A stretch of DNA of 64,000 bases from assembly GCA_016787345.1 (NCBI GenBank), contig JAEUUU010000021.1, positions 1 to 64,000 of the forward strand, written 5' to 3'. This DNA is from Saprospiraceae bacterium. Lineage in GTDB: Bacteria; Bacteroidota; Bacteroidia; Chitinophagales; Saprospiraceae. Positions 7,739 to 16,206 of the stretch are shown piece after piece (the first letter of the stretch is position 1; each line of letters begins with the position of its first letter). Made by a program: the position numbers and the translations under genes. The notes beneath the pieces are model-generated. The model was not told where the DNA came from and searched no databases. It was given only the letters and a program-made list of their open reading frames with translations.

Positions 7739-9844
7739 ATGATCTGTTCGTCGTCCAACTTTCGCCGTGCCGGCCTCCTGTTCTTTTGCATTTTATCGCT
7801 CCTGTCGCTCGAAGCGCAATCATTCGTCCATCGCTATAAAAACAACTCGGGCAACCAAAACTTCTTCGCCATCCGCCCTTTGAGCGACGGACGCATGATA
7901 GTAGGCGGCGGGGCGGCTACCGGCAACGACCGCGCTTTGGCCATGCTACTCGATGAGGATGGCAATGTCGTGTGGAGCAGGCTATACGGGGGCCAGTTTG
8001 GTTTTGCCTGGGTTATCGCCGACTATGCCGAAACTGCCGACGGCCAACTGCTGGCTCTGGTCAACGTCTCCGATGGCAACAATACCTACACCAACCTGAC
8101 TCGCCTTTCGGTCCAAAACGGTCAGGTATTGAGCGCCTTGCGCCTGGGCGACGATGATCGCTACGCTGTATATTACAACATCACGCCTTCCAACGACGGC
8201 GGCTTCATCCTGTCTGGAGCGGTTGGCGATATTGCACGGCCAACCGGTTTCAGCTTGTTAAAAACCGATGCCAATGGCAGCATTATCTGGCAACGTTCGG
8301 TCACGCATCCTACTTTAAAGGGCTTTCTTAGAGAAGCCGTGGTGAGTGAAAACGGCGACATCTGGGCCGTTGCTTCTCTGGAAGACGAATTCGGCGCAAT
8401 CGGGCGCATTGGCCTCTTTCATTTCAGCAATACCGGCGATCCGCTGAATGCCTATCAATATACGGCTTCCGATCCGCTTCGTCGCCTGGGGCTGTACAGC
8501 ATCGACTGGCAGCCGGGAATCGGGCCGGTAGTGGGCGGTTTTTATTACAACGACGGTCCGACCAATACCCGACCCTTGATCGTACAGTTCGACACAACGG
8601 GGTCGGTGGCTTGGTCCAAAGTGCTCAATTCGCCGCCCGCCACTTTCAACAGTGTTTATATCCATCGCTTGTCCGACGGCAATTTACTCGCGGCTTGCGG
8701 CAACGGCGGCGCGTCGCCGCTCGGCGTGATGGCCAAACTCAGTCCGGCAGGCAGTATCCTTTGGGTACGCAACATGACGACCAATGAAGCCCCCGAAAGC
8801 CTGGCAGCCGCCTCGATCGATGAGCAAGACAATCTCTTCGGGGCAGGAATTGTATTTACCCCTTTGCCAGCCCTCGAACGCAAGGGATTTGTTTTCAAAA
8901 CCGACGACCCTCGCTTCGACGAACCTTCCTGTTGCAGTCAGGCGACCACCGGAATTGTGTCCAACGCACCACTGCTGAAAGATACGTTCAACCTCACGGA
9001 AGGCGACCTGGCCGAGCCGAATACCACCTCGTTTTCCAGCTCGGCCATCACCCAGGTCCGTCAGGATGTTTGCAGCTCCGACGACGAACCGCTGGTCGAG
9101 TTGTCCGATACCAGTATTTGTCCGGGACAATGCGTGACCCTGAGCATTGTACAACCGGGCGGCAACGACTACATCCTGAGCGTGCCGGGCGGCATTCCGG
9201 AATCAGCAACGGTCAGCGATTCCATTACAATTTGTTTTCCCGAAGCCGGCACGTACACGATCCGGCTCGACGATGGCGACTGCTCCCGCACCGCCCTGAC
9301 CATCGAAGTCGAGCAACTCGCTCCGGGAGCATTTACGCTTTCGGATACTTTGATTTGTCCGGGCAGATGCATCACGCTGAGCGCCTCGGTAACGGGCAAT
9401 CCGGATGATTATATCTGGGTGTTCGACGGCGCGCAGCCCGATACTGTTGCCGGATTATCGCCGCCGGAAGTCTGTTTCGATACCGCCGGGATTTATTCGC
9501 TGCGACTATACCTGATCGGCTGCGGATTTAACGAACAAACCCTTGAAGTGTCGGCGCGGCCTTTCCGCATACCAGATGCATTTTCACCCGACGGCGATCA
9601 AATCAACGATACCTTCCGGCCCCTGCTGGACTGCCCCGACGGCGAGTATTCCTTTGAAATTTATAACCGCTGGGGAGAAAAGATTTTTGCCACCAACGAC
9701 CCCAACGCGGGTTGGGACGGCACACAAAACAACGTAGCAGCGCCCGTCGACGTGTACGTCTGGGTGCTGCGTTTCGGAACGCTGCAAAATGGAGGACAGG
9801 CCCTTCGCCAATCTGAACACGGTCAGGTCACCCTGTTGCGCTAA
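7739..9844 (+). CDS. Secreted propeller/PKD protein with T9SS type B (gliding-motility type) C-terminal domain
   Basis: A 701-aa protein. The signal peptide ends at LSLEAQS. Residues about 25-400 are a repetitive beta-propeller-like region with GGFILSGA, GSIIWQRS, GDIWAVAS and DGNLLAACG, the KTDANG..W pattern seen in cell-surface propellers. Two related PKD/Ig-like modules follow, each opening with DTSICPGQCVTLS or DTLICPGRCITLS (from about 456 and 532). The end (about 608-701) is FRIPDAFSPDGDQINDTF to IYNRWGEKIF to GWDGTQN, the CHU_C type B sorting domain that directs export through T9SS. It is likely a surface or released adhesin-like protein; its ligand is unknown. Confidence 0.85.
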   Translation: MICSSSNFRRAGLLFFCILSLLSLEAQSFVHRYKNNSGNQNFFAIRPLSDGRMIVGGGAATGNDRALAMLLDEDGNVVWSRLYGGQFGFAWVIADYAETADGQLLALVNVSDGNNTYTNLTRLSVQNGQVLSALRLGDDDRYAVYYNITPSNDGGFILSGAVGDIARPTGFSLLKTDANGSIIWQRSVTHPTLKGFLREAVVSENGDIWAVASLEDEFGAIGRIGLFHFSNTGDPLNAYQYTASDPLRRLGLYSIDWQPGIGPVVGGFYYNDGPTNTRPLIVQFDTTGSVAWSKVLNSPPATFNSVYIHRLSDGNLLAACGNGGASPLGVMAKLSPAGSILWVRNMTTNEAPESLAAASIDEQDNLFGAGIVFTPLPALERKGFVFKTDDPRFDEPSCCSQATTGIVSNAPLLKDTFNLTEGDLAEPNTTSFSSSAITQVRQDVCSSDDEPLVELSDTSICPGQCVTLSIVQPGGNDYILSVPGGIPESATVSDSITICFPEAGTYTIRLDDGDCSRTALTIEVEQLAPGAFTLSDTLICPGRCITLSASVTGNPDDYIWVFDGAQPDTVAGLSPPEVCFDTAGIYSLRLYLIGCGFNEQTLEVSARPFRIPDAFSPDGDQINDTFRPLLDCPDGEYSFEIYNRWGEKIFATNDPNAGWDGTQNNVAAPVDVYVWVLRFGTLQNGGQALRQSEHGQVTLLR

Positions 9845-9948
9845 TTCTCCGATGAGAACTGAAACAAACGCATGTCGGCTGGCAAACTTTTAAATGCTTG
9901 TGCTGTTGAAGCAAACCGGCATTACCATTTAAAACAAACTACCCGAAA

Positions 9949-10647
9949 ATGATCGCCGAAGCAATCGTCCCCTTACTTTCCCTCATTGCCCTGGAAGTTA
10001 TCCTGGGCATCGACAACATCATTTTCATCTCCATTCTGGCCGACAAACTTCCTGAAAGCCAGCGGAATAAACTCAGGTATTGGGGTATTGGCCTGGCGAT
10101 GGTCATGCGTTTGATTCTGCTGGCGTTTATCTCCTGGATTCTGCGCCTGGATCAGACCCTGTTTACCCTGTTCGACATCGATTTTTCCGGCAAAGGACTG
10201 ATTTTGATCGTGGGCGGTTTGTTCCTGATTTACAAGAGCACGAAAGAAATTTACCACAAAACCGAAATTGCCGCGCAGGAACAACCGGTTGCACCCAAAC
10301 ACGCCGGGTTCAATAAGCTACTCTCGGAGGTTATCATTCTTGATCTGGTATTTTCTATCGATTCGATCATTACGGCCGTCGGCATGGTCGACCAGCTCTG
10401 GGTCATGTATACGGCCGTCATTGTCACGGTGCTCATCATGCTGGTCGCCTCCAAACCAATCAGTTCGTTTATCCGGCAACACCCATCGTTCAAGATTCTG
10501 GCCCTTTGTTTTCTGCTGATGATCGGGGTATCGCTGCTGGCCGAGGGCCTGCACTTTGAAATCCCGAAGGGCTACATTTATTTCTCCATGGCATTTGCCT
10601 TCCTGGTGGATGTGATACAGATGAAAACGGTGAAAAAACCCGCCTGA
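9949..10647 (+). CDS. TerC family integral membrane protein
   Basis: A 232-aa protein with about seven hydrophobic segments and the family hallmarks LEVILGIDNIIFIS near the N-terminus and LDLVFSIDSIITAVGM in the middle, each carrying acidic residues inside a membrane helix. TerC-family proteins are linked to tellurite resistance and to export of metals such as Mn2+, often supplying metal to secreted enzymes. Length is normal for the short Alx/TerC form. The 100-nt leader shows no riboswitch that I can recognise. Confidence 0.9.
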   Translation: MIAEAIVPLLSLIALEVILGIDNIIFISILADKLPESQRNKLRYWGIGLAMVMRLILLAFISWILRLDQTLFTLFDIDFSGKGLILIVGGLFLIYKSTKEIYHKTEIAAQEQPVAPKHAGFNKLLSEVIILDLVFSIDSIITAVGMVDQLWVMYTAVIVTVLIMLVASKPISSFIRQHPSFKILALCFLLMIGVSLLAEGLHFEIPKGYIYFSMAFAFLVDVIQMKTVKKPA

Positions 10648-10667
10648 GACGGCTGTATTGAGACAAA

Positions 10668-12206
10668 TCAGCGGATCAGGGGAAGCACCCGATATACATT
10701 GCCCATCCGAACAGACAGAAAATACTGCCCCGATGGCAGGTTTGCGGCCTGTAAAGGCAAAATCTGCTCACCGGTATCCGCATCGGCAATGTCGTTGTAC
10801 CGCCGCAATACCCTGCCGCTTGCATCGGTCAGGCAAATTTCAGGTGTTTGCAGTCCTTTTGGCAATTGAAAATACAAAGCCGAATTTTCCTGCAAAGGGT
10901 TGGGGAAAACGCGAAACGAACCGGGCAACACGGCCTCGTCCAGATGGCTGGTAACAATCGCCTTGTCTGTAAAACGCATGATTACATGCCCGTTGTAGAA
11001 CGGCAGATAATGTCCGGCACTCACGAAACGGTCGTCGGGCAACACAGCCAGATCGAGCAGAACATCGTAAAAGGTGCCGAGAGAGAGCATTGCTTTCCCG
11101 TCGTCGCCGAAACCTGGGTCATCGGCGCCATTGGGCAGAAAACGCGCGGCCATAAAGTCATTTTTGAAACCTTTGTATACGGCGCCGACGACCACTATCC
11201 TGCCGTCGTGCAACAGACCGATACTTTTGCCGTAAGTCGACAGGTCGTAGTTGCGCAGCACAACGCCGTTGTCGCCAAAGTTCACATCCAGCAAGCCCCC
11301 TGCCTTAAATCGGGCGACCAGCATCGACCAGGTTTCATTCTGATTAATGCTGCCTATTACGGTAATATCGCCGGAGGCATTGATTACAAGGTCTTCGATG
11401 TATTCAATTGCCGCGGTTTGTACCTGCGTGAAGCCTCCCTGGCCAAATCCTGTATCGGGGCTGCCGTTGGGCTGAAAACGCGCCACGATTGCCCAGGCGC
11501 TCGTCGGGTAAACCACACTGCTTCCCCCGGCGACAATTTTACCGTCGGGCTGTAAGGCAATCGCTTGAAAACGATCGTCGCGGTCGCTTCCCATATCAAA
11601 AAATACAAGTCCCGAATTACCGAAACCGGTATCCGCAGCGCCAGTGGAGAGCAGGCGGCACAACATCATCCGGCCTGCCGAGTAGCCGCCCAGAAGAATT
11701 TTACCGTCGGACTGGATCACGACGGATTGTGCAAAAGCCGGGAAGCTCAATTTTGCCACACCATTCAAACCAAAGGTGTTATCGGGTGCGCCATTGGGTT
11801 TGAAGCGGGCAGCATAGGGGTAAAAAACATCGGATTCGGTATAAAACCCGGCAACGACGATTTTTCCATCGGGCTGCAAGGCCACAGTATGCGCCTCACA
11901 GGCTTCCCCGATGAGCAGGGTGGTTTTGCCATCGCCGCTGAATGAGGGGTCGAGGCTGCCGTCAGGCAAGTACCTCGACAGGCACAGTCGCGTGCTGCCG
12001 ATACTGCCGCCGAACGTTTGGCCGGCGACAACCGATTTGCCGTCGGGTTGAATGGCAATGCTGTGTGCGCGGTCGGAACTTTGGGCTCCGAATGTGGTAG
12101 TGACAATGCCCGTCGCATTGAAGGAGGAGTCGAGAACGCTGTTTTGTGCGAGAGAAACATGTCCAAGCATCAAAACGAATAGCAGCAGTTGAAACGGCTT
12201 TTTCAT
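10668..12206 (-). CDS. Delta-60 repeat surface protein with T9SS type A sorting domain
   Basis: A 512-aa exported protein. After the signal peptide (LLLFVLMLGHVSLAQ) come seven delta-60 repeats of about 55 residues, each with a D-x-x-F-G-x-x-G element and a V-A-L-Q-P-D-G-K-I-V-V-A-G element. They build a propeller-like fold. The C-terminal approximately 80 residues (VFPNPLQENSALYF to LPSGQYFLSVRMG) form a type A T9SS sorting domain. The start was set at the ATG giving MKKPFQLL rather than the earlier in-frame codon, because the signal peptide begins there. It is transcribed in the same direction as ftsZ but is separated from it by a terminator. Confidence 0.85.
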   Translation of the reverse strand: MKKPFQLLLFVLMLGHVSLAQNSVLDSSFNATGIVTTTFGAQSSDRAHSIAIQPDGKSVVAGQTFGGSIGSTRLCLSRYLPDGSLDPSFSGDGKTTLLIGEACEAHTVALQPDGKIVVAGFYTESDVFYPYAARFKPNGAPDNTFGLNGVAKLSFPAFAQSVVIQSDGKILLGGYSAGRMMLCRLLSTGAADTGFGNSGLVFFDMGSDRDDRFQAIALQPDGKIVAGGSSVVYPTSAWAIVARFQPNGSPDTGFGQGGFTQVQTAAIEYIEDLVINASGDITVIGSINQNETWSMLVARFKAGGLLDVNFGDNGVVLRNYDLSTYGKSIGLLHDGRIVVVGAVYKGFKNDFMAARFLPNGADDPGFGDDGKAMLSLGTFYDVLLDLAVLPDDRFVSAGHYLPFYNGHVIMRFTDKAIVTSHLDEAVLPGSFRVFPNPLQENSALYFQLPKGLQTPEICLTDASGRVLRRYNDIADADTGEQILPLQAANLPSGQYFLSVRMGNVYRVLPLIR

Positions 12207-12293
12207 GTGCAAAAATTTGGCTTGCCTTGTTAATGACGAAACAAGACAAAAGTTCAACCGCAATTCAACGAATGTACCGATTTGTCAAAAAAA

Positions 12294-12324
12294 AGCGGCC
12301 CGGCGTCCCACCCGCCGTGCCGCT
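12294..12324 (-). terminator. Rho-independent terminator of the dcw operon
   Basis: Hairpin with an 11-base-pair interrupted GC stem (AGCGGC-C-CGGC / GCCG-T-GCCGCT) followed on the minus strand by eight T. It lies about 150 nt past the ftsZ stop and before the delta-60 gene. Confidence 0.75.
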
Positions 12325-12358
12325 GAAAAATATGTGAAAAACCGAATTAGCTGTAAGA

Positions 12359-12470
12359 AGGGGTTGATGAGGTTGATGAGGTTGATGAGGTTGATAAAAG
12401 TTTATAGCATTGAGTGTAGAAGCAACCCTTTTTTATAAACTTAATAAACCTCATCAACCCTCATCAACCC
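12359..12470. repeat. Inverted-repeat element with GTTGATGAG tandem arms
   Basis: The left arm contains four tandem copies of the 9-mer GTTGATGAG. The right arm is its complement (AACCTCATCAACCCTCATCAACCC) and ends exactly at the ftsZ stop codon. Between them lies GAAGCAACCCTTTTTTATAAA, a degenerate form of the core shared with other elements of this window. The whole element can fold into a long hairpin in RNA. Confidence 0.8.
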
Positions 12471-13976
12471 TTAATCCACATTATCATGCAGGAACGAGTT
12501 GCCGCCGAAGCGGATCTGCGCCTGTTCGTCGTCGAGAGAAATGGTCCAGTCAGACATGCCGGTTTCCTGGGCGTCGGGCACATCGTCGAGGCGGATGTTG
12601 CGGCGCAGGTAGGCCGGTTGGTTTTCCAGTTCGATGATTGTCTGCGGCGAGTTGAGTTTCACCACATTGAGTTGACGGTTGCGGACTTCTTCGCGGCGGC
12701 GCTGGGCTTCTTCCATACGTTTGCGGCGCTCTTCGGGTGTGAGGTCTTGTTCCTCGCGTTGCACGAAGGGGTCGTGGGCATGGCTATGGCTGCGGCGCAT
12801 TTTGTCCATCGTTTCCCGGATATCATCGAACTCGAATTCGAGTTTGCTGGCGGCCTTCTCCTCCACCGGGGTGAATGCACTGGCGTTGGTATCGGCAGTG
12901 ATGTCAGAAAGAGAAGGCTGGTGCTTTTTTGAAGCGGCCGCGTCGAAATCGTCGAGGTGAACCACGTTGCGGTCGTTTTTCGGTTCCTGGCGCATGGCGG
13001 AGGCCGGTACGCGTTTTTCCGTGGCTTCGAAACCGGTCGCGATGATGGTCACGGCGAGTTTTTCGCCCAGGCGTTCGTCGTAGCAGTTGCCCCAGATCAG
13101 GTTGGTGCCGTTGCCGGCCTCTTCCTGAATGAACTCGGTGATCTCGAAAATTTCGTCCATCGTGGCTTCGCGCATACCCGAGGTAATGTTGACCAGGATA
13201 TTTTTAGCGCCGTAGATGTTGCTGTCTTCGAGCAGCGGCGAGTTGAGCGCTTCGTCGACGGCACGGCGGGCGCGGTTGTCGCCTTCTACGGCGGCGGTGC
13301 CCATGATGGCCACGCCGGAGTCGCGCATGACGGTATTTACGTCTTCGAAGTCGACGTTGACGTAACCCGGCACGGTGATAATCTCGGCGATGCCTTTGGC
13401 AGCCGTGCAGAGGATATTGTCGGCCTGTGCGAATGCCTGCGACATCGTCAGGTTACCGTGGATCTGGCGCAGTTTGTCGTTGGAAATTGCCACGAGGCAA
13501 TCCACGTTTTTACGCAGTTCTTCCACGCCTTCATACCCGTTGGAGACGCGAATGCGGCCTTCAAAGAGGAAGGGCAAAGTGACAATGCCCACGGTCAGGA
13601 TGCCCATTTCACGGGCGGTTTTAGCGATAATGGGTGCTGCGCCGGTGCCGGTGCCGCCGCCCATGCCGGCCGTGATGAAGACCATTTTGGTGCCGTCTTC
13701 CAGAAAGCGCTGGATTTCGTCCAGGCTTTCGATACAGGCCCGTTTGCCCACGTCGGGCTTGGAGCCCGCGCCGCGGCCTTCGGTCAGGTTGGCGCCCAGG
13801 GGAATTTTGGTCCCGACCGGGCTGAGGTTCATTGCCTGGGCATCGGTATTGCAAATGGCGTAATCCACGCCGACGATACCTTGTTTGTACATGTAGGATA
13901 CTGCGTTGGAGCCGCCACCGCCTACACCGATGATTTTTATGATGGAAGGCTCGTCCTTCGGCAAATCGAAAAGCAT
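12471..13976 (-). CDS. ftsZ: Cell division protein FtsZ
   Basis: The tubulin-like GTPase that polymerises into the Z ring and organises septal wall synthesis. The N-terminal IIGVGGGGSNAV and the tubulin signature GGGTGTGAAP (about residues 103-112) form the nucleotide site; a T7 loop NVDFEDVNTVM follows. After about residue 320 comes a long charged linker, then PAYLRR, resembling the FtsA-binding peptide, and about 45 further residues ending FLHDNVD, a tail I associate with Bacteroidota FtsZ. A TTG codon two positions upstream is in frame, but the ATG at 13976 (MLFDLPKD) is the likelier start. It is the last gene of the dcw cluster. Confidence 0.97.
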   Translation of the reverse strand: MLFDLPKDEPSIIKIIGVGGGGSNAVSYMYKQGIVGVDYAICNTDAQAMNLSPVGTKIPLGANLTEGRGAGSKPDVGKRACIESLDEIQRFLEDGTKMVFITAGMGGGTGTGAAPIIAKTAREMGILTVGIVTLPFLFEGRIRVSNGYEGVEELRKNVDCLVAISNDKLRQIHGNLTMSQAFAQADNILCTAAKGIAEIITVPGYVNVDFEDVNTVMRDSGVAIMGTAAVEGDNRARRAVDEALNSPLLEDSNIYGAKNILVNITSGMREATMDEIFEITEFIQEEAGNGTNLIWGNCYDERLGEKLAVTIIATGFEATEKRVPASAMRQEPKNDRNVVHLDDFDAAASKKHQPSLSDITADTNASAFTPVEEKAASKLEFEFDDIRETMDKMRRSHSHAHDPFVQREEQDLTPEERRKRMEEAQRRREEVRNRQLNVVKLNSPQTIIELENQPAYLRRNIRLDDVPDAQETGMSDWTISLDDEQAQIRFGGNSFLHDNVD

Positions 13977-14033
13977 AGCCAAAAAGATTTTGAAATGAAA
14001 ATAAAAGGGTTCCTGCTGATAAGTCGCTGTGTA

Positions 14034-14222
14034 TCAGGAATTCCGGTTGCGCCGGACCTGCATGATCAAACTCCCTGCAAAGAGTACGCCGCCGAGGATC
14101 AGCACCGCTGCACCGGCTAAATTCAGTGCCGGGTTTCGGTTGTCACCTTGTTGCAGCAGACTGTATCCGACAAACATCAGAAACATGCCCGCGATAAAGG
14201 CGTACATCAATCGGGTGCTCAT
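14034..14222 (-). CDS. Two-pass small membrane protein between ftsA and ftsZ
   Basis: A 62-aa protein with two hydrophobic helices (LMYAFIAGMFLMFVGYSLL and AGAAVLILGGVLFAGSLIM) joined by a short polar loop QQGDNRNPALN, ending in a basic RRNRNS tail. Its ATG overlaps the ftsA stop codon (ATGA), so translation is probably coupled to FtsA. The position between ftsA and ftsZ suggests a role at the division site, but that is inference; I know no named homologue. The end lies 57 nt before ftsZ. Confidence 0.75.
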   Translation of the reverse strand: MSTRLMYAFIAGMFLMFVGYSLLQQGDNRNPALNLAGAAVLILGGVLFAGSLIMQVRRNRNS

Positions 14223-15562
14223 TTAGCGCCGATTTTTTTGTCAAAATCGACGTCGGGCTCGGCCTCGAACCATTCCTTCGTTTTCTGGAAGATGTTTTCA
14301 AGCCAGGTAGCCGATTTTTCTTCCGAAACGTTGGAGGGTTCTTTTTCGGTTTTGACCGCGGGTGCGGCTTCAGCCGGCGGTGTTTTACCGGCTTCCACGT
14401 CCTGCAGGCCTTTGAGCAACAGACCGATGCCGGTGCTGAAGATCGGGCTGCTGACGCTTTCCTGATAGCCGTGCGCGAGGCTTTCCACCGGCGCCCCGAC
14501 GCGGCACGACATGCCGGTGTGGTACTCGGTGAGTTTGTCGACGTGCGCCAGCATAGAGCCGCCGCCGGTGAGCACGATACCGCCGATCAGACGGCGCTCG
14601 TAGCCGGAGCGGCGCAGTTCCCAGAGCACGTAGTCGAGGATTTCCTCCATACGGGCCTGGATGATGCGGGCGAGATTTTTCTCGCTGATCTCCTTGTGTT
14701 CGCGGCCTTTGAGACCGGGAATGGTGATGATGCGGTTGTCGAACACCTCGTCGGCCAGTGCCGAACCGAAACGGACTTTCAGTTTTTCCGCCTGCGGCTG
14801 CATCACGGTGCAGCCTTCTTTGATGTCGGCAGTGAGCACATTGCCGCCGAAGGGGATCACGGCCGTGTGGCGGATGATGCCTTCGTGGAAAATGGTGATA
14901 TCGGTGGTGCCGCCGCCGATGTCGACGAGGGCCACGCCGGCTTGTTTTTCTTCTTCGGAGAGCACGGCATCGGCGCTGGCCAGGGGCTCAAGGGTGAGCT
15001 CGGCGACGCGCAGGCCGGCTTTTTCGACGCAGCGATAGAGGTTGTTGATGGCAGTGATCTGGCCGGTGATGATGTGGAAGTTGGCTTCCAGCCGCACACC
15101 GCACATCCCGATCGGGTCGGTGATGCCCTGTTCGCTGTCGACGGTAAATTCCTGCGGGAACACGTGGATGATCTTGTCGCCCGGCGGCAGTACGAGTTTG
15201 TACATGTCGTTGACGATCCGCTCGATGTCGCGGCGGGCAATCTCCGTGTGATCGCTTTCGCGGGTCAGCAAACCGCGATGCTGCAGGCTTTTGATGTGTT
15301 GCCCGGCGATGCCGACGTGGACGGTGTCGAATTTCATACGCGCCTGACGCTCAGCAATTTCCACTGCTTCGCGAATCGCGTTCACCGTTTTTTCGATGTT
15401 GCTGACCACGCCGCGCAATACCCCGACGCTTTCGACCTTACCGACGCCGATAATTTCGAGTTTGCCATGGGAATTCTTTCTGCCGGCCAGACAACACACT
15501 TTGGTCGTGCCAATGTCCAGGGCTACGACCACATCGTGGGATTGATGGACTAATTCGGTCAT
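14219..15562 (-). CDS. ftsA: Cell division protein FtsA
   Basis: The actin-like ATPase that anchors FtsZ filaments to the membrane. It has the phosphate-1 motif VVVALDIGTTKVCCLAG at the N-terminus, VGIAGQHIKSL in the SHS2/1C subdomain, the phosphate-2 loop LVDIGGGTTDITIF and the adenosine motif IVLTGGGSML. The ending FQKTKEWFEAEPDVDFDKKIGAK may hold the membrane-targeting helix. The ATG at 15562 (MTELVHQ) was chosen; an upstream in-frame extension would run back through the promoter. The stop overlaps the next ATG by four bases. Confidence 0.95.
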   Translation of the reverse strand: MTELVHQSHDVVVALDIGTTKVCCLAGRKNSHGKLEIIGVGKVESVGVLRGVVSNIEKTVNAIREAVEIAERQARMKFDTVHVGIAGQHIKSLQHRGLLTRESDHTEIARRDIERIVNDMYKLVLPPGDKIIHVFPQEFTVDSEQGITDPIGMCGVRLEANFHIITGQITAINNLYRCVEKAGLRVAELTLEPLASADAVLSEEEKQAGVALVDIGGGTTDITIFHEGIIRHTAVIPFGGNVLTADIKEGCTVMQPQAEKLKVRFGSALADEVFDNRIITIPGLKGREHKEISEKNLARIIQARMEEILDYVLWELRRSGYERRLIGGIVLTGGGSMLAHVDKLTEYHTGMSCRVGAPVESLAHGYQESVSSPIFSTGIGLLLKGLQDVEAGKTPPAEAAPAVKTEKEPSNVSEEKSATWLENIFQKTKEWFEAEPDVDFDKKIGAK

Positions 15563-15643
15563 AGTTGTCCTAAGTTTAGTGATTTGAGTTTCAGTTCGTT
15601 CTAACTTTTTCTCTGCCGGCAGGCAGAAACTTTTTCCCGCCGA

Positions 15644-15675
15644 CAAAGGTACTTTTTTAAGCTTTTAGCTTCAAA
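15644..15675 (-). promoter_or_regulatory. Internal promoter of ftsA-ftsZ
   Basis: On the minus strand: TTTG at 15675-15672, exactly 20 nt, then TACCTTTG at 15651-15644. Both boxes match the Bacteroidota sigma consensus perfectly. The transcript would have an approximately 75-nt leader carrying the palindrome CTGCCGGCAG. It sits between the four-helix-bundle cassette and ftsA. Confidence 0.7.
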
Positions 15676-15715
15676 TTTTTCAACAATTTATTTTTTTTAA
15701 ACAAACAGCTTCTTT

Positions 15716-16206
15716 AGGTTGATGAGGGTTTATAAGGGTTTATTAGGTTTATAGGGGGGTATCGTATTCGGTATCAGGTTCTTGCAGGGTGGAGAGGCGG
15801 GCTGCCAATTGGTTGATTTGGTAAGTCAGTTTTTCCAGTTCCTGTCTGAGTATGGAAAAATCTCCGTCGGACAAATACTGCAAATCATGACTGATTACCA
15901 ACAGGTTCACCACTTCCACGGCACTACTGAATGCCATACTGTAAAACCGGCTCTGATCCTTGCTACCCACTCTGGCACTTCCTTCGGCAAGATTGCAGCC
16001 TATGGAAATACCGGCCCGTCTTATCTGGCTTGTGATGCCGAACATCTCCTCTTTCGGAAATGCCTTGGTCGCTTGATAAATGAGGAGCGTAATCTTCCTC
16101 GACATTTGCCAAACGGCCATTTTTTCAAACCCATAAGTATACCCCATACTCTATTTTATTTATAAACCCTATAAACCTTATAAACCTTATAAACCTTATA
16201 AACCTA
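15716..16206. repeat. Inverted-repeat element enclosing a four-helix-bundle gene
   Basis: The left arm (15716-15757) consists of GGTTGATGAGGG, then units of GGTTTATAA/TAGG. The right arm (16157-16206) is the complement: five TATAAACCT-type units. The stop codon of the enclosed gene lies within the left arm, its start is about 10 nt from the right arm, and the right arm runs into the ftsQ stop codon. The arm motifs are the same as in the elements at 12.4 and 24.7 kb, which lack a gene. Confidence 0.75.
15749..16147 (-). CDS. Four-helix-bundle protein (23S rRNA intervening-sequence protein family)
   Basis: A 132-aa protein with the family signature: an N-terminal FEKMAVWQMSRKI, then FPKEEMFGITSQIRRAGISIGCNLAEGSAR (second and third helices), FYSMAFSSAVEVVNLL, and a C-terminal helix with LEKLTYQINQLAARL. 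This family (S23/TIGR02436-like) is known from ORFs inside 23S rRNA intervening sequences and from many stand-alone genes of unknown role; it is structurally related to the Avd accessory protein of diversity-generating retroelements. Here it interrupts the dcw cluster and is framed by inverted tandem-repeat arms, so it looks like the cargo of a cassette and not a division gene. Confidence 0.85.
   Translation of the reverse strand: MGYTYGFEKMAVWQMSRKITLLIYQATKAFPKEEMFGITSQIRRAGISIGCNLAEGSARVGSKDQSRFYSMAFSSAVEVVNLLVISHDLQYLSDGDFSILRQELEKLTYQINQLAARLSTLQEPDTEYDTPL

Noticed and set aside
9845-9948. Mn-sensing (yybP-ykoY type) riboswitch before terC
   Set aside because: The leader is short and I cannot find the conserved loops of that riboswitch.
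12957-14120. 387-codon open frame opposite ftsZ
   Set aside because: Shadow of FtsZ in the opposite strand; low-complexity Ala/Gly/Val/His composition and no start or promoter context.
15749-16206. Possible 23S rRNA intervening sequence or rRNA fragment
   Set aside because: Although the gene belongs to the family found in such sequences, no rRNA sequence flanks it; the neighbours are ftsQ and ftsA.
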